DNA of 64,000 nucleotides from Acanthopleura granulata (GCA_016165875.1 JABBOT010000001.1:10295306-10359305); one strand, 5' to 3'. Positions 1 to 12,835 are shown, counted from the first letter of the stretch. The notes: generated by a model from the letters alone, not told the origin. Numbers and translations are program-made.

Positions 1-865
1 GATGAGATGTTGGAGCATGATGGAGGTGAAGGTGACATCGGGCGTTAATGAGATGCCTGAGTGTGTGGCACGTAGCGATTTTGGTGGACATACCTTCTCG
101 GTTCATTCTTAGAAAGAAACACCTGAAATAGGATTTCATTCCACTGCACAAGAAGTTGATAAAATAGAAACAGTGTTTCTAAAATAATTTATGACAATCT
201 CCCATGAAGAGAAAGTTTCTTAGGACGTAGGGAATGCATTTGGTGATATAGATGATGCGCGTAAAGTACCAAGTTGGTGGTGCATTTGGTTACGCCTCTA
301 ATTTATAAATACCAAGTTGATAGTGCATTTGGTAACATGGTTAATCTGCAGAAAAGGATGATGGTGCCTGTCATTACTGGATTATTCTGTATGCCAAGAC
401 TGATCGCACTTGGCATGGTCAGTCTTTACATCGAGTTAAAATTGTATTTAGCACTGTGATCAAACTGTATAAAAAATGATGGCACGCGACATTTAATGAC
501 CTATCCAATTTACCAACTTGACGGTACAATCTGTACACTGTGTGCTAACTTATACATCTGACAACATGCTTAATCTGCATACACATTCATCTGACAACAT
601 GATGAATTCGTATATCAAACTGATGATGCATTTGTAGCAATATGAATAATTGATTACGGTTTTATGCTACATCGGCAGTTTTACAACCGTGTAACGAGGC
701 TATGGCGAATTTCTTTTCCAGACTGCTTGGTAACTTGGCCAGCCTTGACACAAAGTCGATGTGACAAGCGATAATGTTCCAATTCTACCACTCTGCTCAG
801 GGCCTTCGTGGCAGTTCACGGTCGATGGAGCTCGTCTGGCTGGTCCGAGATGGGATTCGATCTTT
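1..865. other. No gene recognised; short imperfect direct repeat
   Basis: No ORF here resembles a known protein. A 23-bp phrase beginning accaagttg occurs at 268-290 and again at 311-333 with two differences, and weaker relatives of it follow. This looks like an old, decayed tandem repeat. No RNA gene or splice-flanked exon was recognised. Confidence 0.5.
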
Positions 866-1092
866 GATTTGATTTGATCGGTGTTTTACGCCGTACTCAG
901 GAATATTTCAATTATACGACGGCGGACAGCATTATGGTGGGAGGAAACAGGGCTGAGGCCGGGGGAAACCCACGTACGGCCGGAGAGGAAGCCAGCATGA
1001 GCTGCTCTTGAACTCACAGCCACCGCATTGGTGGAAGGCTTCGGGTCATTTTGCTGCGATAGCGCGCTAACCGACTGAGCCACGGAGGCCCC
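866..1092 (-). mobile_element. SINE-A copy, near full length
   Basis: This is a tRNA-derived SINE on the minus strand. Read on that strand, it has a tRNA-like head with an A-box-like TGGCTCAGTCGG and a B-box-like segment. These are followed by the family's central domain (gccggccgtacgtgg, then the cataatgctg region) and a 3' end reading ggcgtaaaacaccgatc. The same layout recurs at 9.1, 10.1, 10.9, 13.7, 15.0 and 46.7 kb. The segment around the grey-zone phrase 'cgaccatccgcagg' of the other copies is missing here, so it has a small internal deletion. I could not find a convincing TSD. The 75-aa minus-strand ORF over it is only the SINE. Confidence 0.85.
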
Positions 1093-1419
1093 CGGCCTTC
1101 TCTGATATAACATACATTACAGATGAGTCTGGGTTGCATGAGGCAGTTTGTCAGGAACTGCTCAAAAGTCTGTTGGTCAGACAATCCGCTCCCTCCACCT
1201 CACCAATAAAACTGACCGCCTGTGGTATAAGCGCCCCCTCCCTTTCCCCCTCCTCCAACCGCAAATTCGCCAATGTTCAATGTCCTCCAGAACTCAGGCT
1301 CCTTGTTAAGTGTGAGTCCCTAGTTAAATGATAAGATGTCAAACATTTGACCAGAAAGCCAAACGACCGAGTGACAGGTAGACTAATAGAGAGACCGCCT
1401 TTTCACACGCAGTAAATAA

Positions 1420-1467
1420 ATTTATTAATTTATTTGATTGGTGTTTTACGTCGTACTCAAGAATATT
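1420..1467 (-). mobile_element. SINE-A 3'-end fragment
   Basis: Only the tail (tttatttgattggtg on the plus strand) and about 35 bp of the SINE-A 3' end, up to gtcgtactcaagaatatt, are present. It is therefore a severely 5'-truncated copy. No clear TSD was seen. Confidence 0.65.
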
Positions 1468-4400
1468 GAACATTTAAATTCATGATTACTGGCTAAAACT
1501 AACTGCATAAGTTTACAATATCAAGGGGTGACACATGGAAGTGTTGTGTTTGTTACTAGACTGTGCATTAGGACAGTCGGTTTTATAACCAAGCTGACAG
1601 TCCATACATAACAAGTATTGTCGAATTTGGTTTAGATCTGCCGAGATTGTAACTGGTTATATCAAACTAACAGGGTTTGTTGAACACAATTTGACCTCGC
1701 TAGGTATTTGACAAACCTCATGACATGGAGGTAAAGTTGTAAATTCATGACCAGCAATGTATATTTACGATTTGTGTGTAATATATATGTTAACACTGTC
1801 TAAAACTTGATATTTTAAACCACAAACACCGTCATTACATATTAAAACTATGATCTTTGTGGTATGGAAATCATAGGCTTATTCCACATTGCAATATCAG
1901 AACAATCTTCAGAAGCCTAGCAACCAATTTCTGAGTGAAAATGCAATTATTTATTTCATAATAATGGATTACAAACAATTAGGCAAATATGGTAACTTTA
2001 GTTTGACACATTTTATACCACTGTTACAGAATGTGTCCTTCACGACTTACACCTGCTGTGTGACACCATTCCAAAATCTTATATACATACTGTACATCTA
2101 TTTTTATGTACCCGTCCCTATTTCTTGTACATATTGTGTAATCATGTTTTTATTGATTCAATTTAAACCACCGTTCAACATGAACCCCTGTGAACTTTGT
2201 GAAAGTTGATACAACATTGTGACTGAAGTATACGAATGACTGTTTCTATTAACAGACAGTTATGGATCCATACGCATGTATATCACGCATCCATACAGAG
2301 AAGATAATTGCTACATTGAATGAAGAGAATTTGCTCGTTTGGATTACACTTAGACATTGCAGTTAACACGATAAGTTGTCCCGAATGTGCGGTGTTTGCG
2401 TTCCTAAGCTAACTGTGTCAAACGTCAACAAAATCGATTGCGATTACGCGTTACGCAATTCCGTTTTTTTTCTTTTTAAATCTTTTTGGAAGCAGTCGGT
2501 GCTTGGAGGCTCATCAATCTTCCGCTGCCAAATGTATAATTATTGGCTGTTTCAGCTTCCCTGAGAGCCATAATAACCATCGACAACCAGAGACTGGGCT
2601 TCTGATGCACGCGCCTTGACGTCAGACGAATTTCCGGCTAATGCTGCACACTCATGGACGCAGGAAGTGGAAATCATGTAACACCAATAACGTTCTTTTC
2701 ACCAAAAGGACCGAAATGTCGACACTCTCCGAGGTTTGACTGACACCGCTTCTTTTCATCTGAGTTTTAATAGCCAGTTCCAGTTTCTGCCGATTTCAAA
2801 TGGCTGGTGGAACTCTTGATATTTGAATAAAAATACTGGATTGCCTGATGTTTGGGTTACACTTTGTGAATGGCGTATATGCTGAGGACAAAACGCATAC
2901 AGTCTTTGTCTGGAAACAAAATGTGGAGTGCCTATTCACATTGCCAATATGGCGTGTTTACAATAACATATCCACTAACGATATGGGTCATACATTGAAA
3001 ACGTATCATTCGACTGTGGTCTTAATAAAGTCAGTCAAGACCTAGTTCAAGACAGATCTAGTTCAGGATGATAAGAACATGTAGGAGAATAAATGTGACG
3101 ACTTGATATGGGGGGGGGGGGGGCGTGTATATAATAAACACGTGATAGCCTCTGGAAATATTGGCTTAACCCCATCAACCATCTTCAAGTTCTCACACAG
3201 GCGCCGTCAAGACCCTGTCACGTGGTGTGTACTCAAGATCAAGGTAGTTCTTGACCTCTTCTAAACTTTAACGTTGATATACTGTTTAACCTATAGATCT
3301 GGTCTGATTTATGAAGAGTAGAAAATTAAGTGTCCTTTTGGAGAGATACCCGTTTGTGTTTTGAAATATATGATATTTCTGGTAAAAGCAGTCCGAGTTA
3401 CCACTGTTGTATGTAGCGTGATGATTCTATCCCAAGCATCTTCGGTCATCCCACAGTACATGACAGCCAATATTCGTTCTCCCGGGGGGCATCAAAGAAC
3501 TTTTTGAGCTTAATTGTGTGATGAGGTAGTCCTACACCCGGACACACTACAGAGCTTCCTGTGTATACGACTGTTGTATAAAGCACCTGTTGCGTTCGAA
3601 AATTCAAACTTTAAACTTAATCTTCAAACAAAAAGCGATTTAAGATGAGTAATGAATTAGTGAAGCAGAATAGATCTGCTCCGCTATGTCGGAACATTGC
3701 CCACCTGGCGGTGACATGTTGGATAGAATCCTTATTCTTGATGTAATGACAGGAAATCAAACCAAACAAACCATGTAAGCATATTTGTTTTTGTATTGAA
3801 TATTTGTCCTATAAGATTTCGACATTTAATCCCAAACACAGGTTTCATTCATCATTTCCTCCAGTCAGTTAAGGCAGTGGGCTTATTATCCTTATTAACG
3901 TCGTGAAAACTGGCCATAGTTTGAGTAAATCTTAACTCTACTGACCACACTTTCAAATATATGTTCTGTATAATGGCCTTTGTCCTTGAAATGGCATAGG
4001 TATGCTCAGAGCGAGTGGCGGTGTAACCCAGCTTAATTGTGGCAGAAATCATACCATATCTTCCCTTTTTATCAGTCAAGCAAATTTACTCAGCCTTGTA
4101 TAATTAGTCCAGAGCAAATACCGAAACAAGTGACGATGTTGTATACATCAGTCATGCTAAAGCCACAACCGCCAGGATGCAGTGTTGTCCAGAGTTTTTT
4201 TTTTATGCACGACAGGACTATATTAAACTGAGGGTTGCCTGGGTTAGCTGGTATCATAGCAACTGCATGGCGTCGTTATTCAGTAATTGGTGTTACATAA
4301 ACAGTTTTATATGCGCAGTCTATTCTGATCCAGAAAACGGCAATCTACAGATGATGTTAAATAGCATGCGATTTGGGGGTGCACTGAGAATGCGTGATAA

Positions 4401-5129
4401 ATATGCACAGGTACATGACTTTAGAGCAAGGATGGAATAATCTGTTCTCATTTTATGAGAACAGTCTTTAGAGAGCATATGTATTGTATTTCTATGGTAG
4501 CGTAATCGTGTATATTATCCCGATTACTCTCTTAATATAACATGTAGCTGTACATACAGATAAGACTCTGAAGGAAATAAGTTAGAGCTCAATGCTAGGC
4601 CGCAGCTTGGACCTTTAAATAGGAAACGTTAACATATCATCGTGACCTTTCCACGCTTCTTCTAAATCAAATGCTGTAGCCCAAAAGCGAAAAATAGAAA
4701 TGTGACAAAAGAAAGGAATCACGAAACATTGCAAGAAAACTTACTTTTGTCTCTCGTCATAATGGTGGACAGCATTGCTATTTCGCAACTCAAACGTCAC
4801 TTCATTGTGCTACCGAAGGGAGATAAGCCTACAGAAAGGCCTATAAACGACCGGATGGTCTCTGGCTGCGGAACAATCTGTGGAAGAAACACAGCATGGT
4901 CATTTTCCTCGACACTAAAAGCACTATACTGGACGACGTGAGTGCGTTGAAAAGAATGCAAGTAAAGAAGGCACAAAAAGTTGAGATAATTTCACAACAA
5001 ATATGAAGACTGTGTGATTTGGCTTAAAAACTGTAATTCCTTCATTCAAGGACACTCAGTATCCTGACAATGGCTCGAGCGACCAGCTTCCTGCAAACCG
5101 AGACCAAGGTGACTTAACCCTGCAGAAGA
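1468..5129. other. No gene recognised; poly-G tract and a perfect hairpin
   Basis: AT-rich sequence with ORFs of at most 106 aa, none resembling a known protein. Two small structures stand out: a run of 13 G at 3111-3123, and a perfect inverted repeat at 4442-4464 (10-bp arms, 3-nt loop). The hairpin lies two bases after the stop of an 87-aa plus-strand ORF (4177-4440). That ORF has no recognisable domain and no support as a gene. Confidence 0.5.
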
Positions 5130-5660
5130 AAGACAGGCATGTAAGAGAAAGGTCAGTATCTAGATCAACAAGAAAAGATCGGTGTCTACTACAAAAAGTA
5201 AGGCGTACAGGAGAAAGACCAGAGCCTACTTCAACAGAAAAGGTATGCAGGAGAAAGGTCAATGTCTAGATCAACAGGAGAAAGGTCGATGTCTAGATCA
5301 ACAGGAGAAAAGTCTATGTCTACTTCAGCAGGTAGGGCATTCAGGAAAAGGGCCTGTGCCTGTTCCAACGAGTGAGTCATTCTGGTGAAAGGTTTGTGTC
5401 TGTGTCAACGTGAAAGGCATGCAGTAGTAAGGGCGGCGTCTACTTCAACGAGTGAGACATTCAGATGAAAGGTTTGTGTCTGTGTCAGCGTGAAAGGCAT
5501 GCAGGAGAAAGATCGGTGTCTGATTCAACAGGTAAGGCATGCAAGAGAAAGGTCGATGTCTACTTCGACAGGAAAGGCATGCAGGGGCAAGGTCAACATC
5601 TGCTTCAACGGGTAAGGCATACAGGTTGAAGGTCTGTTTCTGAATGAAAAAAGATTGGCG
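5130..5660. repeat. Degenerate minisatellite (caggagaaaggtc type)
   Basis: The phrases 'gcatgcaggagaaaggtc', 'gatgtctac' and 'ttcaacaggtaag' recur in the same order, with imperfect copies about 30-60 bp long. The array is plus-strand A/G-rich. The short ORFs on both strands inherit the repetition and have no independent support. Confidence 0.8.
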
Positions 5661-8608
5661 TTTGCTTTCACTAGTGAGGCATGCTTGAGTGAATATTACA
5701 GATGTTTTCCTTGATAAATGAATACATTATCAGAGTTTTGATGTTGCCGCGATTAAGTCTGAACTCTGTCTTCCAGGATAATTTACAGCTACACATAGTC
5801 TTTGAGTAAACCCTGACAGCTGAATGTTGAGTGTGCCTTGAGCAGTAATCAACCGTTCTCAAAGTAGGCAGGTTTGATCGTGCCTCAGGGTGTTCTAATC
5901 AGTAAATATCCAACATAAGCACCGGCAGAAACGTCAAAGGTTGGGCAGTGGTGGTCGGGATCATTCTGACAGCACTTCATGTCTATAAACTGGAAAATAT
6001 CCCCTCTGGTCCTCTTCATTAATCTCCACCAGATCTTTCTTACTTGTAACTATTATACCAGCTAGAATCTTCCAATGGATCATGAAAACTGGGCTAGACT
6101 AGCCCTAGTGCGAAGAAATAGAGACACCAAAAATATGCGTTAATTGTGAGAAAATGTTCAAATGGTAGGTTTCCCTGTTGTTCTATTTCAGCTATAATAT
6201 TAAATCTACACACTCGTATTGTTTAATATATTTGTTCAGAAAGACACAAGCCCTGATATTTCTCAATGGCCACACAGTTCCTTATTTATTATCCTATACA
6301 TAATGTTTCTGAACTTGTTTCTGCTCCAAGTCAACCTATATTCTTTATTCTTCCCGTCAGTTACTGACAAAACAGTCAATCTTCCTACATTGTATACCTG
6401 CAGAGAACCTGTCAGGATTCAGGATGTATTTTCTTGAACCAGCTTTAGAATACCTTACGCAAGAGTAAAATAGGCATAAAGCCAAATTTCTGAAAGATCT
6501 ATTTTATGCGGTTTAAAAGTAACAGATCTTTCCCCATCACATACCTGTACTGGCAAGCGCCAGAATTTATAGCAGATCACATAATGGGATTCTTCTATAA
6601 TAGAAAAAAAAGCTCAATTTCCGAAGGATAAATCTGCTTGCCATGGTTTAAGTGCTCCAGTCGACTAACAGAATTGCCAGGTATTTATTCGGACTCGGCC
6701 ATTGCATGGTTACTATAACTGCGAGACGATGGGAAGTAGCACAACACGGCTAGGTTCTAAATTAGCCCTAGCGCCCGATGGCGTGGGGATGAGACCCTCC
6801 CAATCCGGTACCGTTATCACCGGCCTAATCAATTGTTCAGGTGCTGGGAGCAGTAAACAGCCTTATTTGGGGATATAAGACAGTCATATTGTGTTATTAT
6901 ACTTACATAATAATTCATATCGTGAGTATTGGTTTCAAGTGGCATGTCTGTCAAACGTTATTACGGGGGGTGGAGGGGGTGGGGTTCTATTATATATATT
7001 GGGTTTTTAAGGTACAGGCAGAGGTATAACGGTATATCAAATCTTGGTAGACCAAAGCCTTAATAAAGACGCACGATTAAATGGTATTCAATTATCCTAT
7101 TGTTCATTTTATAACAGCGCAAGCCATGTGAAATGTTCTCTCCCAGATTAAGAGATCGAGACAGTGTTTCCCTCTTTAACAATTGGAGATTGAAACATTG
7201 CCATAATGTCATCCCTGTCTTTGGCGCTCTGTATTAATAACCTGTAATTCAGGCGTCCTCTGTGTTCATTACTCCACATGTAAAACCTTATTGGTTAGTT
7301 CTTCTGGACACCTGCTGAGGTCGACGCTCTATACCTGATATCAACATTTAACAGATGGGATATTTACCGACGAACTCCACACTTGGGAATCAGTTTCACT
7401 ATACATTTCTCTTGTTATTTGTCATACTTGGTTACAGTTTTGTCATAGTCTTTTAATAGCCTATACATTGGTTTGCCAGCTTGGATAATTCGTGTTCGGT
7501 TTTGTGGAGATCACACAGTCAGCAAGCAGATATCTCAGCTTTCGTGGGACGTTTCTATAAATTATGTTTCACGTGGTGAGATGTAGCGCTCTGTGTTAAA
7601 CAGAATGTTGCATTTTCGCAAAATACGTATAGGTTTGGTGTATCGCAGATTAATCTTGGCTTCTCTTATCAAGATCAAGCAGTTCAGTGTTGGTAAATAT
7701 TAATTTACTGATTATTCAGGAATATGAATGTTACTGGTTAGGATTATCAAAGAGAAAGTACTTCATCTATTAAAAAAAAGCATACAGTTAGAAGTTACGG
7801 ACGGAACAAAACTTGTCAACAAAAATCAGAATAAAAAGTGAATCTCATTTCCGCTTGTAACCAGAAATGGATATCATCCATTTCATGGACGTGGGTATCT
7901 TGACATGTAATATTCTTGACATGAAATTTCTTGACATGTAATTAGCAAGAAACAATACTGGTATACGGAGCAGATGACAAAGGAATGGTTTCTTGACAAG
8001 GCTGATCTGTGAGCATACTATCGTTCTCTGCAATTATTAAGGGTGCACAGACATGAGAGTTTTGGAAGAAGGTATTGATTATGATGTTCCTGACAAAAGA
8101 TGCGCGGTGCTAACTACTTATGAGCAGAAACAGGTCTTTGACAGATGGTTCATTTGACGATGGGAAATAAACATTTTCAGAAAGAAATCATTTCGAAATG
8201 AGGTCCTTTGGCCCACTTGATTCAAAGAGAATTACGCAAGATCTTAAAGATTTTACTTCCGAGGAAGAAGCAATAAACTCAATCGCTCTGAAGGTCAGAC
8301 ATTTTCTACTCCCATCCGCTTGACTTGTTAAAGTCAATTAACATCGTTTACAAAGTGCAGTAATAATATCTGTGGCAAGAGTATTGGATTTGATGTCCAG
8401 TTTGTTTTAACATGTAGATCTTACGATGTTAATACTATGTCAATATCCACAGGTAAATAAGCAAGTGTTGATTGTATCATCAGTAAACTGATACGTTTTT
8501 ACAATTAATGTATTCACTGCGAACATTTAGGATAGAGTTAAGCCTCTTCCTTTAATGTTCGTATGAACCAAAGCCGGTCAGTATATGTTATTCCGGCAGT
8601 AGCACGTG
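5661..8608. other. No gene recognised
   Basis: Anonymous AT-rich sequence. The only local pattern is a short direct repeat near 7899-7943 in which 'cttgacatg' plus a few bases occurs three times. ORFs reach at most 72 aa and none resembles a known protein. Confidence 0.5.
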
Positions 8609-8611
8609 TAA

Positions 8612-8925
8612 TATATGTATGTATGCTTGAGTTTCACGTCGTACTGAACAATTTGTCAATCACATAACGACGAGAAATCCTTAGAATGTATGTATATTCT
8701 GTTCGTCTTTTGGCAGCGAGAGTTCATGGCGCTAAAGTGCTGCCGCCACTGGAGCCTGCCGAAGACACTAGACATCACACCCCACCCAGTAGACATTATA
8801 CTGACACCAGACCGATCAGTCCTGTTTCCCTGTTCTAACCACTCAGTACTGAACTTCAAGCAAGGCAGCAACAATACAATCTCCCAGCCTCGAGGCGGAC
8901 GCTCTAGCCACTCAGTGTAATAAGC
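8612..8925 (-). mobile_element. SINE-B copy
   Basis: On the minus strand this starts with a tRNA-like head (tgagtggctagagcgtccg). The body continues tgctgccttgcttgaag, then acaggactgatcggtctggt, then gtcagtataatgtctactgg, and ends near gtacgacgtgaaactcaag with a CATA-like tail. The same body order occurs on the plus strand at 44.0-44.3 kb, so this is a dispersed family and not a gene. The overlapping minus-strand ORF of 101 aa and plus-strand ORF of 76 aa are side effects of the SINE. Confidence 0.75.
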
Positions 8926-9095
8926 AGCTAATGACCAAAAGTTTTCAGATACACAACACACGTTGCCATTTACTGTCAGGTTTTATGAGGAGAGTCGATT
9001 TGGGGGCCACTGATCTTCACAATTATTGTAATGGACTTAGTTAAAGCAGTAATTAAAATGATGGAAATAGTTCTTTATGAAACCAACCCCATAAT

Positions 9096-9267
9096 TTATT
9101 TATTTGATTAGTGTTTTACCCCGTAAGAATATTTCATTTATACGATGGCGCCCATCATTATGTTAAGGGGGCAAGCGCGCAGAGCCCGAGAGAAACCGAC
9201 GACCATCCGCAGGTTGCTGGCAGACCTTCCCACGTACGGCTGGAGAGGAAGTCAGCATTAGCTGGAC
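9096..9267 (-). mobile_element. SINE-A copy, 5'-truncated, with TSD
   Basis: The minus-strand SINE-A central domain and TTTA-type tail are present, but the tRNA-like head is missing. A 14-bp duplication flanks it: accaaccccataat at 9082-9095 and accaatcccataat at 9268-9281, with one mismatch. This shows retroposition with 5' truncation, as expected for LINE-driven insertion. Confidence 0.85.
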
Positions 9268-9281
9268 ACCAATCCCATAAT

Positions 9282-10124
9282 ATTTGTATGTAAGTAAAAA
9301 CCTGCTCAAGATGTTTAGATCTGTTCCAAGCAAAGGATTAGGATCAAGACTTGAATAAATCAAAACTTGTTCTTATATTTATACATATACTTTGATATGA
9401 GGACGCTATATACATGCCTACTGCCATAGGCTTGGAAGTAAGTTATGAATACCAGCTGATAATCATAAACAGTTAATATAACTTAATTTGATTGACTGGT
9501 CAACAATTCTTCACTGAGCCGATGTCGAGTTTATATATGAACGACACCGTTGTGTGCGGAGTGTAAACCATGCTCCTTCTCTTTATTTACTATCTAGAAC
9601 TAGATTCGAGCTCATGACCTCAAAATCTTTAAAAAAAAGTGTGTCATCAAAGCCTATCGCTACCTCACTAATAGCGCAGAGTTTTACTGTGTTTGAATTT
9701 TGAGTAACTATTGTACCTGAACCATTTAATTAAAGTACCAGTTTTCAACTTCACACATCGTATAGCATGAAATAGGGAATCTGTTGGTACCTACCAAGGA
9801 TAATGACCTCTACCTGTCATCTTTACATTATATCAGCAAAGTACTGTTCTTGGTGTACACTGTTCAACAAAAACAGCGACATTCCACCATGGGGTGAACC
9901 TAGGACCTGTGGGAGTTAAGAGAACAACTGGTACTATTTAAAGTCATTCCTGTGGAAACGAACCTTGTTATCTACAAGACACCTTCCGTATGATATTTAC
10001 ATGTACTAAGGTGAAGATACAGGTTGGGGAAGTTTGGAACTTGAATCTTCCAACCGTGATCAGACGCCATCAACTCCAGCTTTATATTGTACTAGTGGAT
10101 TTGCATCGGAGACTTTTTTCTGTA
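9282..10124. other. No gene recognised
   Basis: Unannotated sequence. The stretch around 9595-9665 contains a weak tRNA-like B box on the minus strand (gagctcgaatctag) that might be an eroded SINE, but I see no body or tail to support it. Confidence 0.45.
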
Positions 10125-10261
10125 CCGTGCGTGGGAAGGTCTGCCAGCAACCTGCGGATGGTCGCGGGTTTCCCCCGGGCTCTGTCCGGTTTCTTCCCAT
10201 CATAATGCTGGCCGCTGTCGTATAAGTGAAATATTCTGGAGTGTGGCGTAAAACATTAATC
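10125..10261 (+). mobile_element. SINE-A copy, 5'-truncated
   Basis: The plus-strand central domain (ccgtgcgtgggaaggtctgc, cataatgctggccgctgtcg) and the 3' end gtggcgtaaaacattaatc are present. The tRNA-like head is missing and there is no AAAT tail. The short plus-strand ORFs here are produced by the SINE. Confidence 0.8.
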
Positions 10262-10921
10262 TTAAAATTAAAAGTTTTTCTGTCTCATGGAACGCCCAGT
10301 GCTGCTGAAAATTTGAAATCCGAAGACGTCGTTAGTTTTTAATGATGTCTGGGAGGCATACTGCACGTCTTGCATTGCGTCAAATTCGTTACGAAATCAA
10401 CACTTAATTGATTTGAACTCCAGCATTCATTGTTTATGTAAGTAACGTGGGTGATCATGCAACGGATCGATTGATACATTGAAGTACGTCAAAACTGTAT
10501 AGATGTTAATATTGTTAACAGTTCCCATGTGCCAGAGCTAAATAAGTAATTACCTTATCAGAATTAACCTCCTTGATCGAATTTTTAACTTTGGATTTGG
10601 CGGGAATTGGGTTTAAACTCCTCGTTACCTATGATGAAGGGAAGCTACTCCGCCATCAAATGTTGTCTCTGGAAGTCAAAAAGCACATATGTAATTACCC
10701 CGTTGTATACAGCCTTATATAGGGTACTTGGATGGCAGCTTTAATAAATATAGTAATGCTTTGGAAGTGTTAGTGTTTAACAAGTGGCCAAACCTGCAGT
10801 TCTGCATTGCAACATATGGTAACAAATTGGCACGGTGACAGAGACCTCGTTGGACAATAGTATATATAATAGATGAAATTTTGCAGAAGTCCAGCCGGAC
10901 AAAGTTACATGGTAGTTGGTT
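10262..10921. other. No gene recognised
   Basis: AT-rich sequence between two SINE-A copies. There are no ORFs of note, no tandem repeat and no RNA gene that I can see. Confidence 0.45.
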
Positions 10922-10935
10922 TATACTGGGTCAGG

Positions 10936-11175
10936 GGCCTCTGTGGCTCAGTCGGTTAGCATGCTAGCGCAGCGCAATGACCCAGAAACTCCCCGCCAAT
11001 CGCTGTGAGTTCAAAGGCTTCCTGTCCCGCCGTACATGGGAAGGTCTGCCAGCAGCCTGCGGATGGTCGTGGGTTTCCCCAGGGCTCTGCCCGGTTTGCT
11101 TGCCGCCGTCATATAAGTGAAATATTCTTCAGTGAGGCGTAAAACACTAATCAAATAAATAAATAAATAAATAAA
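10936..11175 (+). mobile_element. SINE-A copy, full length, with TSD
   Basis: This is the best plus-strand copy of the family. It has a tRNA-like head with A box (tggctcagtcgg) and a B-box-like gtgagttcaa. The central domain follows (gggaaggtctgccagcagcc, then gggtttccccagggctctg), then the conserved 3' end (aggcgtaaaacactaatc) and an (AAAT)n tail. A 14-bp duplication, tatactgggtcagg, flanks it at 10922-10935 and 11176-11189. A short internal deletion removed part of the cataatgctgg segment. Confidence 0.92.
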
Positions 11176-11189
11176 TATACTGGGTCAGG

Positions 11190-11699
11190 AACCTTAAGAA
11201 GATTACTGTGACATCTCCGACATATGGGGCACGGCGATATATGATTCAATATTTCTTTCTCATTAAAACTATTTTCTTTGTTAAAATAAAACCTAAATAT
11301 TGAATCATGTATCGCTTAACGTCATTTGATGGAATTGCCATAGTACGGCTACTCTGTGAAACTTATGAATGCAATTTCTCCTGTAAAATTACTCATAATC
11401 ATAACCAAAGTGAGCATGTTCAACATGTTTGGAGGAGAGCGAAACAACTTACCTAAACTGTGATCGACTTCACTCTAAAGACTGTTTCTGACACTGCCAT
11501 GTTTGAAATTGTTTTCAATTTTAGTATAAAATAACGTTAATAAACTCGTGATGAGTAGAAGCTGGTGAATACAGGGCCTGGAACCTACGTGTGCAATGTT
11601 GTGATTTCCAGAAACCCCGTTTGCTATGGGATGGCGTTGTAGAAAGAAACCGAGCAGCAGTGCTATAATTCATAGTGCAATGACAGGAACGCGTTTGTG
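11190..11699. other. No gene recognised; contains an inverted repeat
   Basis: Apart from the stem-loop at 11234-11315, listed separately, I see only AT-rich sequence without ORFs or tandem repeats. Confidence 0.45.
11234..11315. repeat. Stem-loop with 21-nt arms
   Basis: The arm 11234-11254 (gcgatatatgattcaatatt plus t) is the reverse complement of 11295-11315 with one mismatch. The 40-nt loop can itself pair further (attttctttgttaaaat). The size resembles a precursor microRNA or a very small fold-back element. Nothing in the sequence decides between these and chance. Confidence 0.6.
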
Positions 11700-12835
11700 G
11701 AAGGTTATATCCTGTACAGAGACATGAACCCGGTTGTACTTGGCAGTTGACTGGTACAGAACATGAATCTCGTTGTAGTTAGTAGCTGCTTGGAACAAAA
11801 CACGAACCTCGTATTTAATACTTGATTGTTGTAGTGACGTAAACCCCGTTCTATTTAGTAGTTGATTGGTACATTGACATGAACCTCTTTGTATTTAATG
11901 GTTGATTGGCACAGAGACAAGAACTCCATTGCGGCAAGCAACGTCTGGTATTTGTTGGTTCACAAGCTTGAACCACATCGTTTTGGAATGTCACGTGAAG
12001 TATGGTTGGCTTTGGCAGGGCCATGAATCTAGCTCTGCATGGTTACTTGTAGTAGTTTGTTGGTACAACAAAAAGAAGTCGTTATGCACACGATGATAGT
12101 TTTAACGCCTACAGGAGCCCGTTGAGAAACGTTGCCTGCTGTAGATGGCTTGAAATTAAATTTTATTGGGTTTGGGAATGGACAGAAACAGTAAACACGT
12201 CTAACATTGATTAGACTCTGTGAAAACTGCTGCCTGTAGTAATGGTTGTTACCTTCAGCAGTGCCATCGAACAGGCATACACCAGCAATAGTGGCGATCA
12301 TGACGCCAATATTTACCAGATCTTCATGCAGCTTAGTGCAACAGTGGTGAACATGCACAGGCAAGCACCTTCCATACCGGACAACATGTGGTAGGGGCGA
12401 GCAGACATACACAAGCGTCTTCCAGACTCAACGGCGTGCAACAGAGGCGAGTAAACGTACGCAAGCTTTTTCCAGATCAATCAACACGCAGTTGTGACGA
12501 GCATACACACACAAAGGGCCGTCCAGATCGAACCAAGTGCAACAATGGTGAGAAGACACAAGCATCCTCCTGATCGAACCACTCGCAATAATGGTGAGCT
12601 CACAAACACAGGCGTCTTGCACGCCGAACCACACGCAGTGGTGGCGAGCAGACACACACAATCATCATCTACCCAGAGATACAGAAATACTGGCCAGCAC
12701 GCACACGGCAAGACTGTACCAGATCAAACGTGCTGCTCTAGTGGCAAGTAGACTCAGACAGACTTGTTCCATATTGAACTACATGCAATAGTAAGTAATA
12801 AACACAAAGGGGCCCTCTAGACCAAAACCTCAAAC
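11700..12835. repeat. Degenerate tandem array with two repeat types of about 55-60 bp
   Basis: From 11,700 to about 12,100 a unit recurs with the phrases gaacctcgttgta, tttagtagttgattggtac and agagacatgaac. From about 12,330 to 12,835 a second unit takes over (agatcgaaccacacgcaa, caatggtgagcagacacaca). Copies are strongly diverged. ORFs of 60-127 aa occur on both strands and overlap one another, as expected from a stop-poor repeat. Confidence 0.75.
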
